Positions 16,638 to 27,825 are shown, counted from the first letter of the stretch. The stretch is 64,000 nt of DNA from Mycobacterium sp. 852002-40037_SCH5390672 (GCF_001665875.1 NZ_LZTA01000001.1:1-64000); one strand, 5' to 3'. The notes: generated by a model not told the origin, from the letters alone. Made by a program: numbers and translations.

Positions 16638-18524
16638 ATGACCGCCATGAGCCTGCTGTCCCGGATCATCTTGCCGCGTCCCGGCGAGCCGCTCGACGTG
16701 CGCAAGCTGTATCTCGAGGAGTCGACGACCAACGCCCGGCGCGCCCACGCGACCAGCCGCACCTCGCTGGAGATCGGCAAAGAGTCCGAGGTGTCGTTCG
16801 CCACCTACTTCAACGCCTTCCCGGCCAGCTACTGGCGGCGCTGGTCCATCTGTCAGTCCGTGGTGCTGCGGGTCGAGCTGACCGGAACCGGGCGCGTCGA
16901 CGTCTACCGGACCAAGGCCACCGGGGTGCGAATCTCGGTGGAGGGCCGCCAATTCGTCGGCACCGACGAGCAGCCGGCCATCGTCGAGATCGAGGTGGCG
17001 CTCAAGCCGTTCGAGGACGGCGGCTGGATCTGGTTCGACATCACCACCGACACGGTGGTCAACCTGGTGAGCGGTGGTTGGTACGCCACCGAGCCCGCGC
17101 CCGGCACGGCCAACATCGCCGTCGGTATTCCCACGTTCAACCGCCCCGCCGACTGCGTCAACGCGCTGGCCGATCTCACCGCGGATCCATTGGTGGACCA
17201 GGTGATCGGGGCGGTCATCGTCCCCGACCAGGGCGTGCGCAAGGTGCGCGATCACCCGGACTTCCCGGCAGCGGCGGCGGGCCTGGGTAATCGGCTGTCG
17301 ATCCACGACCAGCCCAATCTCGGTGGTTCCGGCGGCTACAGCCGGGTGATGTACGAGGCGCTGAAAAACACGGACTGCCAACAGATTCTGTTCATGGACG
17401 ACGACATCCGCATCGAGCCGGACTCGATCCTGCGGGTGCTGGCGTTGCACCGCTTCGCCAAGACGCCGATGCTGATCGGCGGGCAGATGCTCAACCTGCA
17501 GGAGCCGTCACACCTGCACATCATGGGCGAGGTGGTCAACCAGTCGAACTTCATGTGGACCGCCGCGCCGCACGCCGAGTACGACCACGATTTCGCCGAA
17601 TATCCGTTGGGCGACAAGAACCCTCGCAGCGCCCTGCTGCACCGCCGCATCGACGTCGACTTCAACGGCTGGTGGACGTGCATGATCCCCCGGCAAGTCG
17701 CCGAGGAACTGGGCCAGCCGCTGCCGCTGTTCATCAAATGGGATGACGCCGAGTACGGTCTGCGCGCCGGTGAGCACGGGTACCCGACCGTCACGCTGCC
17801 CGGCGCCGCGATCTGGCACATGGCCTGGAGCGACAAGGATGACGCCATCGACTGGCAGGCCTACTTCCACCTGCGCAACCGCCTGGTGGTCGCGGCCATG
17901 CACTGGGATGGCGACATCACCGGGCTGGTCCGCAGCCACCTCAAGGCGACGCTGAAACACCTTGCCTGCCTTGAGTATTCGACGGTGGCAATCCAGAACA
18001 GGGCGATTGACGACTTCCTCGCCGGACCCGAACACATCTTCTCCATCCTGGAATCCGCACTGCCCGAGGTGCATCGCCTGCGCAAGGAATACCCGGATGC
18101 GGTTGTGCTGCCGGCGGCGAGCGAACTCGCCCCGCCGCAATACCAGAGCAAGGCGATGAAGCCACCGGTGAACCCGGTGTCGATCAGCTACCGGCTGGCC
18201 CGCGGCGTCCTGCACAACATGACCAAGGCCGACACGGAATCGCACACCCGGCCCGAGTTCAACGTGGCGACCCAGGATGCGCGCTGGTTCCGGCTGTGCA
18301 CGGTCGACGGCGTAACGGTCACCACGGCCGACGGCTGCGGTGTGGTCTACCGCCAGCGAGACCGACAAAAAATGTTCTCGCTGTTGTTCAAATCAATGCG
18401 CCGTCAGCGTCTGCTGCTCAGCCGCTTCGACGAGATGCGCCGGGTGTATCGCGACGCGCTGCCGGTGCTGTCCAGCAAGCAGAAGTGGGAGACGGCGTTG
18501 CTGCCAGCTGCAGAACATGCATGA
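16638..18524 (+). CDS. glfT2: Galactofuranosyltransferase GlfT2
   Basis: A 628-aa bifunctional beta-(1,5)/(1,6) galactofuranosyltransferase that polymerises the galactan chain on decaprenyl-diphosphate carriers. After a beta-rich N-terminal domain (residues 1-150), the GT-A core holds the metal motif FMDDDIRIEPD near residue 255 and FIKWDDAEYGLR near residue 370. A helical C-terminal domain follows. AGAAGGAG (16621-16628) precedes the ATG at 16638; the longer open frame from 16536 overlaps glf and is not used. The gene overlaps the PAP2 gene by 8 bases. Confidence 0.96.
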   Translation: MTAMSLLSRIILPRPGEPLDVRKLYLEESTTNARRAHATSRTSLEIGKESEVSFATYFNAFPASYWRRWSICQSVVLRVELTGTGRVDVYRTKATGVRISVEGRQFVGTDEQPAIVEIEVALKPFEDGGWIWFDITTDTVVNLVSGGWYATEPAPGTANIAVGIPTFNRPADCVNALADLTADPLVDQVIGAVIVPDQGVRKVRDHPDFPAAAAGLGNRLSIHDQPNLGGSGGYSRVMYEALKNTDCQQILFMDDDIRIEPDSILRVLALHRFAKTPMLIGGQMLNLQEPSHLHIMGEVVNQSNFMWTAAPHAEYDHDFAEYPLGDKNPRSALLHRRIDVDFNGWWTCMIPRQVAEELGQPLPLFIKWDDAEYGLRAGEHGYPTVTLPGAAIWHMAWSDKDDAIDWQAYFHLRNRLVVAAMHWDGDITGLVRSHLKATLKHLACLEYSTVAIQNRAIDDFLAGPEHIFSILESALPEVHRLRKEYPDAVVLPAASELAPPQYQSKAMKPPVNPVSISYRLARGVLHNMTKADTESHTRPEFNVATQDARWFRLCTVDGVTVTTADGCGVVYRQRDRQKMFSLLFKSMRRQRLLLSRFDEMRRVYRDALPVLSSKQKWETALLPAAEHA

Positions 18525-19050
18525 GGCCGCTGCTGCAGAGGCGCCGCGCGGCGAAGTGGCCGCGCTGGTCGCCATCCAGGCGGCACTGAGCGATCGTCGG
18601 GGGGTGCTGCCCGCGGCGCGCGCACTGTCCCGCTTCGGCGAGCACAGCATCGGTTGGGTGGCAGTCGCCGGGCTCGGTGCGGTGCTTTCACCGAGGCGGC
18701 GCCGCGACTGGCTGGTGGCCGGGGCCGGTGCCTTCGCCGCACACGCCGCCGCTGTCCTCGTCAAGCGGATCGTGCGCCGCAAGCGGCCGCAAGATCCCGC
18801 CGTCGCGGTGAACGTCGGCACGCCCAGCCAACTGAGTTTTCCGTCCGCTCATGCCACTTCGACCACCGCCGCGGCCATTCTGATGGGCCGGACCACCGGT
18901 CTGCCGCTGCCCGCGGTCTTGGTGCCCCCGATGGCGTTGTCGCGGATGTTGCTGGGTGTGCACTACCCCAGCGACGTGGCCTTCGGCATCGCCCTGGGTG
19001 CCGTCGTTGCGGCGATGGCGCGCCGCGGCACGAGAGGTCGTAAGGGGTGA
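18517..19050 (+). CDS. PAP2-type decaprenylphosphoryl-5-phosphoribose phosphatase (Rv3807c homologue)
   Basis: A 177-aa membrane phosphatase of the PAP2 superfamily. All three signature blocks are visible: K-x6-RP (VKRIVRRKRPQ), FPSAHATS, and SRMLLGVHYPSD with its His-Asp pair. Its placement between glfT2 and ubiA supports the assigned role: removing the 5-phosphate from decaprenylphosphoryl-5-phosphoribose, the UbiA product, to give decaprenylphosphoryl-ribose for DprE1/DprE2. It starts inside the end of glfT2 and ends 6 bases before ubiA, implying translational coupling. Confidence 0.9.
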   Translation: MHEAAAAEAPRGEVAALVAIQAALSDRRGVLPAARALSRFGEHSIGWVAVAGLGAVLSPRRRRDWLVAGAGAFAAHAAAVLVKRIVRRKRPQDPAVAVNVGTPSQLSFPSAHATSTTAAAILMGRTTGLPLPAVLVPPMALSRMLLGVHYPSDVAFGIALGAVVAAMARRGTRGRKG

Positions 19051-19056
19051 AGCCGA

Positions 19057-19965
19057 ATGAGTGAGGACGTCGTGACCCGACCGCCGGGCAACCTGGTCAC
19101 CGGGGTGATCAAGGCGATCCGCCCCCGGCAATGGGTGAAGAACGTATTGGTGCTGGCCGCGCCGGTGGCCGGGCTGGGCAGTGGCATTCGGTACGACTAC
19201 GCCCAGATGCTCACCCAGGTGGGGTTCGCGTTCGTGGTGTTCAGTCTGGGGGCGTCGTCGATCTATCTGATCAACGATGCGCGCGACGTCGAGGCCGACC
19301 GCGAACACCCCACCAAGAGGTTCCGCCCGATCGCGGCGGGTGTGGTGCCCGCGTGGCTGGCCTACGTTGTCGCGGTGCTGCTGGGCGTGGCCTCGCTGGG
19401 CATCGCGTGGACGGTGACGCCAAACCTGGCGTTGGTGATGGCCGTTTACCTCGGCATGCAGCTGGCGTACTGCTTCGGCCTCAAACACCAAGCGGTGCTT
19501 GACATCTGCATCGTGTCCTCGGCGTATCTGCTTCGCGCCATCGCCGGCGGTGTGGCCGCCAAAATCCCGCTGTCTCAATGGTTTTTGCTCTCGGCGGCGT
19601 TCGCGTCGCTGTTCATGGTGGCCGGCAAGCGCTATGCGGAATTGCAGTTGGCCGAGCGCACCGGCGCGGCGATCCGCAAGTCACTGGAGAGCTACACCAG
19701 CACATACCTGCGATTCGTATGGACGTTGTCGGCCACCGCGGTGGTGATGTGCTACGGGCTGTGGGCGTTCGAGCGCGGCCATCACTCGGGGTCTTGGTAC
19801 GCGGTTTCCATGGTCCCGTTCACCATCGCGATCCTGCGCTACGCGGTCGACGTGGACGGCGGGCTGGCCGGTGAACCCGAAGACATCGCACTGCGGGACC
19901 GGGTGCTGCAGCTGCTGTTCCTGGCGTGGATCGCAACAGTCGGAGCCGCCGTTGCCTTCGGTTAG
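19057..19965 (+). CDS. ubiA: Decaprenyl-phosphate phosphoribosyltransferase (DPPR synthase)
   Basis: A 302-aa multi-pass membrane prenyltransferase of the UbiA superfamily. It transfers 5-phosphoribosyl from PRPP to decaprenyl phosphate, the first committed step of the arabinosyl donor. The first aspartate-rich motif is NDARDVEADREHPTKRFRP (residues near 72-90); a run of hydrophobic helices follows. Mutations in this enzyme raise ethambutol resistance in M. tuberculosis by increasing donor supply. ATG at 19057 follows the PAP2 stop by 6 bases. Confidence 0.96.
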   Translation: MSEDVVTRPPGNLVTGVIKAIRPRQWVKNVLVLAAPVAGLGSGIRYDYAQMLTQVGFAFVVFSLGASSIYLINDARDVEADREHPTKRFRPIAAGVVPAWLAYVVAVLLGVASLGIAWTVTPNLALVMAVYLGMQLAYCFGLKHQAVLDICIVSSAYLLRAIAGGVAAKIPLSQWFLLSAAFASLFMVAGKRYAELQLAERTGAAIRKSLESYTSTYLRFVWTLSATAVVMCYGLWAFERGHHSGSWYAVSMVPFTIAILRYAVDVDGGLAGEPEDIALRDRVLQLLFLAWIATVGAAVAFG

Positions 19966-20053
19966 CCCCGAACTGCAGGCTCTCAAAGCGCGCATGATGC
20001 GGAGCCGGCCGGTGATCAGGCGGGCCGGCTGGCCCGTATTTCCGTACACCACC

Positions 20054-21925
20054 ATGGTGCGGGTCAGCCTGTGGATCAGCGTGGCGGTGGTCGCCGTGCT
20101 GTTCGGCTGGGGGAGCTGGCAGCGGCGGTGGATCGCCGACGACGGCCTGATCGTGCTGCGCACCGTGCGCAATCTGCTCGCCGGCAATGGACCGGTGTTC
20201 AACCAGGGTGAGCGGGTGGAGGCCAATACGTCCACCGCCTGGACCTACCTGATGTACGCCGGTAGCTGGGTGGGCGGCCCGTTGCGCATGGAATACGTGG
20301 CGCTCGCGCTCGCGCTTGCGCTTTCGGTGGTGGGCGTGGCGCTGCTGATGCTGGGGGCCGCGCGGTTGTATGCGCCGAGCTTGCGGGGCCGCAGGGCCAT
20401 CATGTTGCCCGCCGGTGCGCTCGTTTACATCGCGCTGCCACCGGCGCGGGACTTCGCCACGTCCGGGCTGGAGAGCGGTTTGGCGCTGGCCTATCTCGGA
20501 TTGCTGTGGTGGATGATGGTCTGCTGGGCGCAGCCGGTGCGCAGCCGCGCGGACAAGAAGGTGTTCGCCGGCGCCCTGGCCTTCGTCGCCGGGTTCAGCG
20601 TGCTGGTCCGGCCGGAACTGGCGCTCATGGGCGGGCTGGCGCTGATCATGATGCTCGTCGCGGCCCGGACCTGGCGCCGCCGCATGCTGATTGTGGTGGC
20701 CGGGGGTTTCGTGCCGGTCGCCTACGAGATCTTCCGGATGGGCTACTACGGCCTGTTGGTGCCCGGCACCGCCCTGGCCAAGGATGCGGCCGGGGACAAG
20801 TGGTCCCAGGGCATGATCTACCTCTTCAACTTCGACGCGCCGTACGCGGTGTGGATACCCGTGGTGCTACTCGTACCGCTGGGCGCGCTGCTGTTCGCCG
20901 CCCGTCGTCGGCCGTCCTTCCTACGCCCCGCGCTGGCGCCCAACTACGGGCGACTGGCCCGCGCCGTGCACAGTCCGCCGGCGGTGGTGGCGTGGGTGCT
21001 GGTCAGCGGTCTGCTGCAGGCCCTCTACTGGATCCGGCAAGGCGGGGACTTCATGCACGCCCGGGTGCTGCTGGCGCCGCTGTTTTGTCTGCTGGCTCCG
21101 GTCGCCGTCATCCCGATCGCCATCCCCGACGGCCAGGACTATTCGCGGGAAACCGGTAACTGGGTCGCCGGTGCCGCCAGCGCATTGTGGCTGGCACTGG
21201 CCGGGTGGGCACTGTGGGCGGCGAATTCACCGGGGATGGGCGACGACGCCACCCACGTCACCTACTCCGGGATCGTCGACGAACGCCGCTTCTATAGCCA
21301 GGCCACCGGTCACGCGCATCCGCTGACCGCCGCGGACTACCTGGGTTATCCGCGGATGGCGGCCATCCTGACCGCCCTCAACAACACTCCCGAAGGCGCG
21401 TTACTGCTGCCGTCGGGTAACTACATCCAATGGGACCTGATACCGATGGCCCCGCCGCCGCCGGGCGACAAGGCCCCGCAAAAACCGCAGCATGCGGTGT
21501 TCTTCACCAACCTCGGCATGGTGGGGATGAATGTCGGGCTCGATGTGCGGGTGATCGATCAAATCGGTTTGGCGAATCCGCTTGCGCAACACACCGAACG
21601 GCTCAAGCACGGCCGCATCGGCCACGACAAGAACCTCTTCCCGGACTGGGTGATCGCCGACGGCCCGTGGGTGAAGGTGTACCCCGGGATTCCGGGCTAT
21701 CTGGATATGCAGTGGGTCACAGAGGCCGTCTCGGCGCTGCAATGCCCCGAGACGAAGGCGGTGCTGAGCTCCGTGCGCGCGCCGATGACCCCACACCGAT
21801 TCTTGTCCAACCTGGTGAATTCCTTCCAATTCACCGGGTACCGAATCGACCGGGTACCGCGCTACGAACTCGCCCGGTGTGGGCTACCGGTACCCGAAGA
21901 GGCCCCACCGCCGCCTCGCGAGTAA
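20054..21925 (+). CDS. aftB: Terminal beta-(1,2)-arabinofuranosyltransferase AftB
   Basis: A 623-aa GT-C membrane enzyme that adds the terminal beta-(1,2)-arabinose on which mycolates are later placed. About nine hydrophobic helices occupy the first 400 residues; the early loop RRWIADDGLIVLRTVRNLL carries the acidic pair typical of GT-C enzymes. The C-terminal 230 residues are periplasmic. I chose ATG 20054 because it gives the family N-terminus MVRVSLW and nearly the M. tuberculosis length (627 aa). The frame stays open into ubiA, so an upstream ATG around 19994 cannot be excluded. Last gene of the glf operon. Confidence 0.94.
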   Translation: MVRVSLWISVAVVAVLFGWGSWQRRWIADDGLIVLRTVRNLLAGNGPVFNQGERVEANTSTAWTYLMYAGSWVGGPLRMEYVALALALALSVVGVALLMLGAARLYAPSLRGRRAIMLPAGALVYIALPPARDFATSGLESGLALAYLGLLWWMMVCWAQPVRSRADKKVFAGALAFVAGFSVLVRPELALMGGLALIMMLVAARTWRRRMLIVVAGGFVPVAYEIFRMGYYGLLVPGTALAKDAAGDKWSQGMIYLFNFDAPYAVWIPVVLLVPLGALLFAARRRPSFLRPALAPNYGRLARAVHSPPAVVAWVLVSGLLQALYWIRQGGDFMHARVLLAPLFCLLAPVAVIPIAIPDGQDYSRETGNWVAGAASALWLALAGWALWAANSPGMGDDATHVTYSGIVDERRFYSQATGHAHPLTAADYLGYPRMAAILTALNNTPEGALLLPSGNYIQWDLIPMAPPPPGDKAPQKPQHAVFFTNLGMVGMNVGLDVRVIDQIGLANPLAQHTERLKHGRIGHDKNLFPDWVIADGPWVKVYPGIPGYLDMQWVTEAVSALQCPETKAVLSSVRAPMTPHRFLSNLVNSFQFTGYRIDRVPRYELARCGLPVPEEAPPPPRE

Positions 21926-23308
<1,383 letters not shown>

Positions 23309-23328
23309 ACACGCCAAGCATTAAGACC

Positions 23329-23360
23329 AGCGGCGGGAACCCTTCGGGGTTTCCGCCGCT
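23329..23360 (+). terminator. Hairpin with UUCG loop after fbpA
   Basis: A 14-bp stem (AGCGGCGGGAACCC with GGGTTTCCGCCGCT, one G-U pair) closed by a TTCG tetraloop, followed by CGTCGTTTG. It lies 21 bases after the fbpA stop. It can terminate fbpA transcription or protect the mRNA 3' end. Confidence 0.75.
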
Positions 23361-23460
23361 CGTCGTTTGCGGCATGTGTGATGTGTTTCACTACCCGGCG
23401 GGCGGGGGAACTGAGGCCCTGGCTAATGTGCATTCAGCGACGAGACGATGGAGGGTGGAC

Positions 23461-24372
23461 ATGACGGTCGTGCGGGGTGTGTCAGGGCTTCTGCGGTTGT
23501 TCTGCGTAGCCGTGCTGGCGGTCGGGGTGGCCTTGGCGCTGCAACCCGCTGGAACCGTGGGCAAAGCCCGGGCGGCGGGTTACGAAAGTCTGATGGTTCC
23601 GTCGGCGGCCATGGGCCGCGACATCCCGGTTGCCTTCCTCGCCGGTGGTCCGCACGCGGTGTACCTGCTGGACGCCTTCAACGCGGCCCCGGACGTGAGC
23701 AACTGGGTCACCGCCGGTAATGCCATGAACACGCTGGGCGGCAAGGGCGTTTCGGTGGTGGCGCCGGCCGGCGGCGCTTGGAGCATGTACACCAACTGGG
23801 AGCAGGACGGCAGCAAGCAGTGGGACACGTTCCTGTCCAGCGAGCTGCCCGATTGGCTGGCCGCCAACAAAGGCCTGGCGCCCGGTGGTCACGCCGCCGT
23901 CGGTGCCTCGCAGGGCGGCTACGGCGCGATGGCGCTGGCCGCCTTCCACCCCGACCGCTTCGGCTTCGCCGGATCGCTGTCCGGGTTCCTGTATCCATCG
24001 AGCACCAACTACAACGGCGCGATCCTGGCCGGCCTGCAGCAGTTCGGCGGCGTGGACGGTAACGGCATGTGGGGCGCCCCGCAGCTGGGCCGGTGGAAGT
24101 GGCACGACCCCTACGTGCACGCCTCGCTCCTGGCACAGAACAACACCCGGGTGTGGGTCTACAGCCCGACGAACATGGGCGGCGACGACGCCGCGATGAT
24201 CGGCCAGGCCGGCGCGGCGATGGGCAGTTCGCGGGAGTTCTATCAGCAGTACCGCAGCAACGGCGGACACAACGGCCACTTCGACTTCCCGGGCGGCGGC
24301 GACAACGGCTGGGGCTCGTGGTCGGGGCAGCTCGGGGCGATGTCGGGCGACATCGTCGGCGCCATTCGCTAG
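23461..24372 (+). CDS. mpt51: MPT51/FbpD, antigen-85-like secreted protein
   Basis: A 303-aa exported protein of the antigen 85 fold. The signal peptide runs to about residue 38 (VAVLAVGVALALQPAGTVGKARA). Sequence then follows antigen 85: AMGRDIPVAFLAGGPHAVYLLD, GGHNGHFDFPGGG. At the nucleophile elbow it reads GASQGGYG, so a serine is present, but the antigen-85 catalytic histidine position (NGTHDW) is replaced by GGGDNGW. It probably binds cell-wall or host ligands rather than transferring mycolates. ATG 23461 has GGAGGGTGG upstream. The stop codon lies inside a 54-bp tandem repeat. Confidence 0.94.
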   Translation: MTVVRGVSGLLRLFCVAVLAVGVALALQPAGTVGKARAAGYESLMVPSAAMGRDIPVAFLAGGPHAVYLLDAFNAAPDVSNWVTAGNAMNTLGGKGVSVVAPAGGAWSMYTNWEQDGSKQWDTFLSSELPDWLAANKGLAPGGHAAVGASQGGYGAMALAAFHPDRFGFAGSLSGFLYPSSTNYNGAILAGLQQFGGVDGNGMWGAPQLGRWKWHDPYVHASLLAQNNTRVWVYSPTNMGGDDAAMIGQAGAAMGSSREFYQQYRSNGGHNGHFDFPGGGDNGWGSWSGQLGAMSGDIVGAIR

Positions 24373-24476
24373 CGGCGATCGCAAGCGCGGCGCAGCCGGG
24401 CGCAGCGGGTCGGCGCCATTCGCTAGCGGCGATCGCAAGCGCGGCGCAGCCGGGCGCAGCGGGTCGGCGCCATTCG
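24357..24476. repeat. 54-bp tandem duplication at the end of mpt51
   Basis: Two perfect 54-bp copies (24357-24410 and 24411-24464) and a partial third (24465-24476). The unit begins in the last codons of mpt51, so the segment encoding Gly-Ala-Ile-Arg-stop is present three times, with the second and third copies outside the gene. The unit contains GCGATCGC and a GCGGCGCAGCCGGGCG core. Confidence 0.9.
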
Positions 24477-24591
24477 GTAGCGGGTCGCTGCCCGACTTAG
24501 CCAGTCCGTCGAGCCGGTACCGTGTAGGGGGTGCAGCAGGGGTCGGGAGGACCGCGTAGCTGCGATCCACCGACTCTGCTGGCAGGAGAAC

Positions 24592-25602
24592 ATGGCTAAA
24601 AGCGCGCGGCGTAAACGTCAACGCACCCTCGCTTGGATCGCCGCCCTGTCGGTCGCCGCAGTCGTCCTGCTGGGCATCTTGGCGGCGGTGACCTTGCTGC
24701 GTGGCCACGAGTCGGAGCCCAGCGCGGTGCCGTCCGGGGTCCTGCCTCCGTCGTCGACGACGACGCACCCCCACAAGCCACGACCCGCGTCTCAGGACGC
24801 CTCGTGCCCCGACGTGTATCTGGTCAATGTTCCCGGCACGTGGGAGTCCGCCGTGCAGGACGACCCCGCCAACCCACTGCAATTCCCCAACGCATTGCTG
24901 CACAAGGCGACCGCGAGCCTCACCCAGCAGTTCCCGTCGTCGCGGGTGCAGGCGTACACCACCCCGTACACCGCGCAGTTCCACAATCCGTTGAGCGGTG
25001 ACACGCAGATGTCCTACAACGCCAGCCGGGCCGAGGGCACCCGCGCGACGGTTCAAGCGATGACCGACATGAACTCCAAGTGTCCGCTGACCAGTTACGT
25101 GCTGATGGGCTTTTCGCAGGGCGCGGTGATCGCCGGTGACATCGCCAGCGATATCGGCAACGGCCGGGGACCCGTCGACGACGACCTGGTGCTGGGTGTG
25201 ACGTTGATCGCTGACGGTCGTCGTCAGATGGGGGTCGGCAACGACATCGGGCCCAACCCGCCGGGGCAGGGTGCCGAGGTCACGCTGCACGAGGTGCCCA
25301 TCCTGTCCGGGATGGGTCTGACCATGACAGGTCCGCGCCCGGGTGGTTTCGGCGACCTCAACGGCAAGACCAATGAGATCTGCGCCCCGGGCGACCTGAT
25401 CTGTGCCGCTCCGGAGGAAGCCTTCAGCATCGCCAACTTGCCCGCCACGCTGAACACCCTGGCCGGCGGTGCGGGTCAGCCGGTCCATGCGCTGTACGCC
25501 ACGACGCAGTGCTGGAGCATCGACGGGGCGCCGGCGACCGACTGGACGTTGAACTGGGCTCACGGTCTTATCGCAAATGCGCCACAACCAAAACACGGAT
25601 GA
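24592..25602 (+). CDS. Cutinase-like lipase/thioesterase (Rv3802c homologue, Culp6)
   Basis: A 336-aa membrane-anchored serine hydrolase, the same length as Rv3802c. One N-terminal helix (residues 12-35, [20 protein letters not shown]) anchors it in the periplasm. The catalytic serine is in [13 protein letters not shown]; the aspartate lies in CAPGDLICA and the histidine in QPVHALYAT. Cutinase disulfide cysteines are in place. The M. tuberculosis enzyme has phospholipase A and thioesterase activity, is essential, and sits in the mycolate cluster, so a role in mycolate handling or membrane-lipid remodelling is expected. Confidence 0.94.
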   Translation: MAKSARRKRQRTLAWIAALSVAAVVLLGILAAVTLLRGHESEPSAVPSGVLPPSSTTTHPHKPRPASQDASCPDVYLVNVPGTWESAVQDDPANPLQFPNALLHKATASLTQQFPSSRVQAYTTPYTAQFHNPLSGDTQMSYNASRAEGTRATVQAMTDMNSKCPLTSYVLMGFSQGAVIAGDIASDIGNGRGPVDDDLVLGVTLIADGRRQMGVGNDIGPNPPGQGAEVTLHEVPILSGMGLTMTGPRPGGFGDLNGKTNEICAPGDLICAAPEEAFSIANLPATLNTLAGGAGQPVHALYATTQCWSIDGAPATDWTLNWAHGLIANAPQPKHG

Positions 25603-25926
25603 TTGGCGCGGTGGGACACATGCGTTAGGTGGCGGTTGCCGGTGTCGATCAGCGGTACCTTGTGATTTGGTCTGCCGTAGGCAGCCCCGTAACATTAAGA
25701 GGAATTTAAGAGCTATCGGACCTTTGTCGCGCATCCGGTCAGGTCGATGCTGGTTGCGGCCGGCACATCACCGGCGTTGCCCAGTAGGTGCCGTGCGAGG
25801 TCCGGCGTGCGCGTAGACATGTAACCGTCGGCATCAGCCGGCTGAAGAACGAAGCCGTCGGCGGAGCCGACCTAGGAACAAAGCGTCGGCCAGGCCGACC
25901 AAAAACAGGTGTGACAGGAGAGCGGC
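25603..25926. other. Intergenic leader region of the fadD32-pks13-accD4 operon
   Basis: No gene is seen in these 324 bases. The left part is comparatively AT-rich (around 25690-25715, AACATTAAGAGGAATTTAAG) and probably contains the promoter. The right part, 25826-25911, holds three tandem hairpin repeats. AGGAG ends 8 bases before the fadD32 ATG. Confidence 0.6.
25826..25911. repeat. Three tandem hairpin repeats upstream of fadD32
   Basis: CGTCGGC recurs at 25826, 25856 and 25884 (periods 30 and 28). Each copy forms a short inverted repeat: GTCGGC-ATCA-GCCGGC-like (imperfect), GTCGGC-GGA-GCCGAC, and GTCGGCC-A-GGCCGAC. Each is followed by an A-rich spacer with GAAC, GGAACAAA or AAAAACA. The array ends about 15 bases before the ATG. 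Confidence 0.8.
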
Positions 25927-27825
25927 ATGGTGTACCACAACCCGTTCATCGTGAATGGGAAGATCAAGTTCCCGGACAACACGAACTTGGTCAAGCACGT
26001 TGAGAAGTGGGCGAGAGTTCGTGGCGACCAGCTCGCCTACCGGTTCCTGGATTACTCGACCGAACGCGACGGCGTCGAGTGCGACATCTCCTGGTCGGAG
26101 TTCAGCGCCCGCAACCGCGCCGTGGGCGCCCGGCTGCAGCAAGTCACCCAGCCCGACGACCGCATCGCCGTGCTCTGCCCGCAGAACCTGGACTACCTCG
26201 TCGCACTCTTCGGCGTGCTGTACGCCGGCCGGATCGCGGTGCCGCTGTTCGACCCGAGCGAGCCGGGCCACGTCGGTCGCCTGCACGCCGTGCTCGACGA
26301 CTGCACCCCGTCGACGATCCTGACCACCACCGAGGCCGCCGAGGGCGTCCGCAAGTTCATCCGCGCCCGTTCGGCCAAGGAGCGTCCCCGCGTCATCGCC
26401 GTCGACGCGGTACCCAACGAGGTCGCATCCACCTGGGAGCCGCCGGAGGCCGACGAGAACACCATCGCCTACCTGCAGTACACGTCCGGTTCCACCCGCA
26501 CCCCGACGGGGGTGGAGATCACCCACCTGAACCTGCCCACCAACGTGCTGCAGGTGCTCAACGGCCTGGAGGGCAAAGAGGCCGACCGCGGCCTGTCCTG
26601 GCTGCCGTTCTTCCACGACATGGGGCTGATCACCGCGCTGTTGTCACCGGTGGTCGGTCACAAGTTCACCTTCATGACGCCGGCCGCCTTCGTGCGCCGG
26701 CCCGGCCGGTGGATCCGCGAGATGGCGCGCAAGCCCGAGGACGCCCCGGATTGCGAAGTCATCACGGTGGCGCCGAACTTCGCGTTCGAGCATGCGGCGG
26801 TCCGCGGGGTGCCCAAGGAGGGTGAGCCGCCGCTGGACCTGAGCAACGTCAAGGCGATCCTGAACGGCAGTGAGCCGGTGTCCCCGGCGTCGATGCGCAA
26901 GTTCTACGACGCGTTTTCGCCCTACGGCCTGCGGGAGACCGCGATCAAGCCGTCCTACGGTCTGGCCGAGGCGACGCTGTTCGTCTCCACCACGCCGATG
27001 GACGAGGCGCCCACGGTCATCCACGTGGACCGTGACGAGCTGAACAAGCAGCGCTTCGTCGAGGTGCCCGCCGATTCGCCGAAGGCCGTTCCGCAGGTTT
27101 CCGCGGGTGTCATCGGTGTCGACGAGTGGGCCGTCATCGTCGATCCGGAGACCGCCAGCGAGCTGCCGGACGGTCAGATCGGCGAGATCTGGCTGCACGG
27201 GAACAACCTGGGCATCGGCTACTGGGGCAAGGAAGAAGAGACCAACGACGTCTTCCGCAACATCCTCAAGTCGCGGATCAGCCAGTCGCACGCCGAGGGC
27301 GCGCCTGACGACGGCATGTGGGTCAAGACCGGCGACTACGGCACCTACCACAAGGGCCACCTCTATATCGCCGGCCGCATCAAGGACCTCGTCATCATCG
27401 ACGGCCGCAACCACTACCCGCAGGATCTCGAGTACTCGGCGCAGGAAGCCAGCAAGGCGCTGCGCACCGGCTACGTGGCCGCGTTCTCGGTGCCGGCCAA
27501 CCAACTGCCGCAGGAAGTGTTCGACAACCCGCACGCCGGCATCAAGTACGACCCCGACGACGGCTCCGAGCAGCTGGTGATCGTCGCCGAGCGCGCGGCC
27601 GGTTCGCACAAGCTGGACTACCAGCCGATCGCCGACGACATCCGGGCCGCGATCGCCGTGCGTCACGGCGTGACCATCCGTGACTTGCTGCTGGTGCAGT
27701 CGGGGACGATCCCGCGCACCTCCAGCGGCAAGATCGGGCACCGCGCCTGCCGCGCCGCCTACCTCGACGGCAGTCTGCGAAGCGGTGTCGGTTCGCCGAC
27801 GGCCTTCGCCAGCTCCACCGACTGA
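25927..27825 (+). CDS. fadD32: Long-chain fatty acyl-AMP ligase FadD32
   Basis: A 632-aa adenylating enzyme that activates the meromycolic acid as acyl-AMP and loads it on the N-terminal carrier domain of Pks13. The ATP-binding motif is [17 protein letters not shown] near residue 180; the second motif is [14 protein letters not shown]; the hinge motif is [12 protein letters not shown] with [20 protein letters not shown]. The C-terminal subdomain ends in [15 protein letters not shown] with the catalytic lysine. FAAL-type enzymes carry an insertion that blocks the CoA step. Nearly the M. tuberculosis length (637). pks13 starts 13 bases downstream. Confidence 0.97.
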   Translation: MVYHNPFIVNGKIKFPDNTNLVKHVEKWARVRGDQLAYRFLDYSTERDGVECDISWSEFSARNRAVGARLQQVTQPDDRIAVLCPQNLDYLVALFGVLYAGRIAVPLFDPSEPGHVGRLHAVLDDCTPSTILTTTEAAEGVRKFIRARSAKERPRVIAVDAVPNEVASTWEPPEADENTIAYLQYTSGSTRTPTGVEITHLNLPTNVLQVLNGLEGKEADRGLSWLPFFHDMGLITALLSPVVGHKFTFMTPAAFVRRPGRWIREMARKPEDAPDCEVITVAPNFAFEHAAVRGVPKEGEPPLDLSNVKAILNGSEPVSPASMRKFYDAFSPYGLRETAIKPSYGLAEATLFVSTTPMDEAPTVIHVDRDELNKQRFVEVPADSPKAVPQVSAGVIGVDEWAVIVDPETASELPDGQIGEIWLHGNNLGIGYWGKEEETNDVFRNILKSRISQSHAEGAPDDGMWVKTGDYGTYHKGHLYIAGRIKDLVIIDGRNHYPQDLEYSAQEASKALRTGYVAAFSVPANQLPQEVFDNPHAGIKYDPDDGSEQLVIVAERAAGSHKLDYQPIADDIRAAIAVRHGVTIRDLLLVQSGTIPRTSSGKIGHRACRAAYLDGSLRSGVGSPTAFASSTD

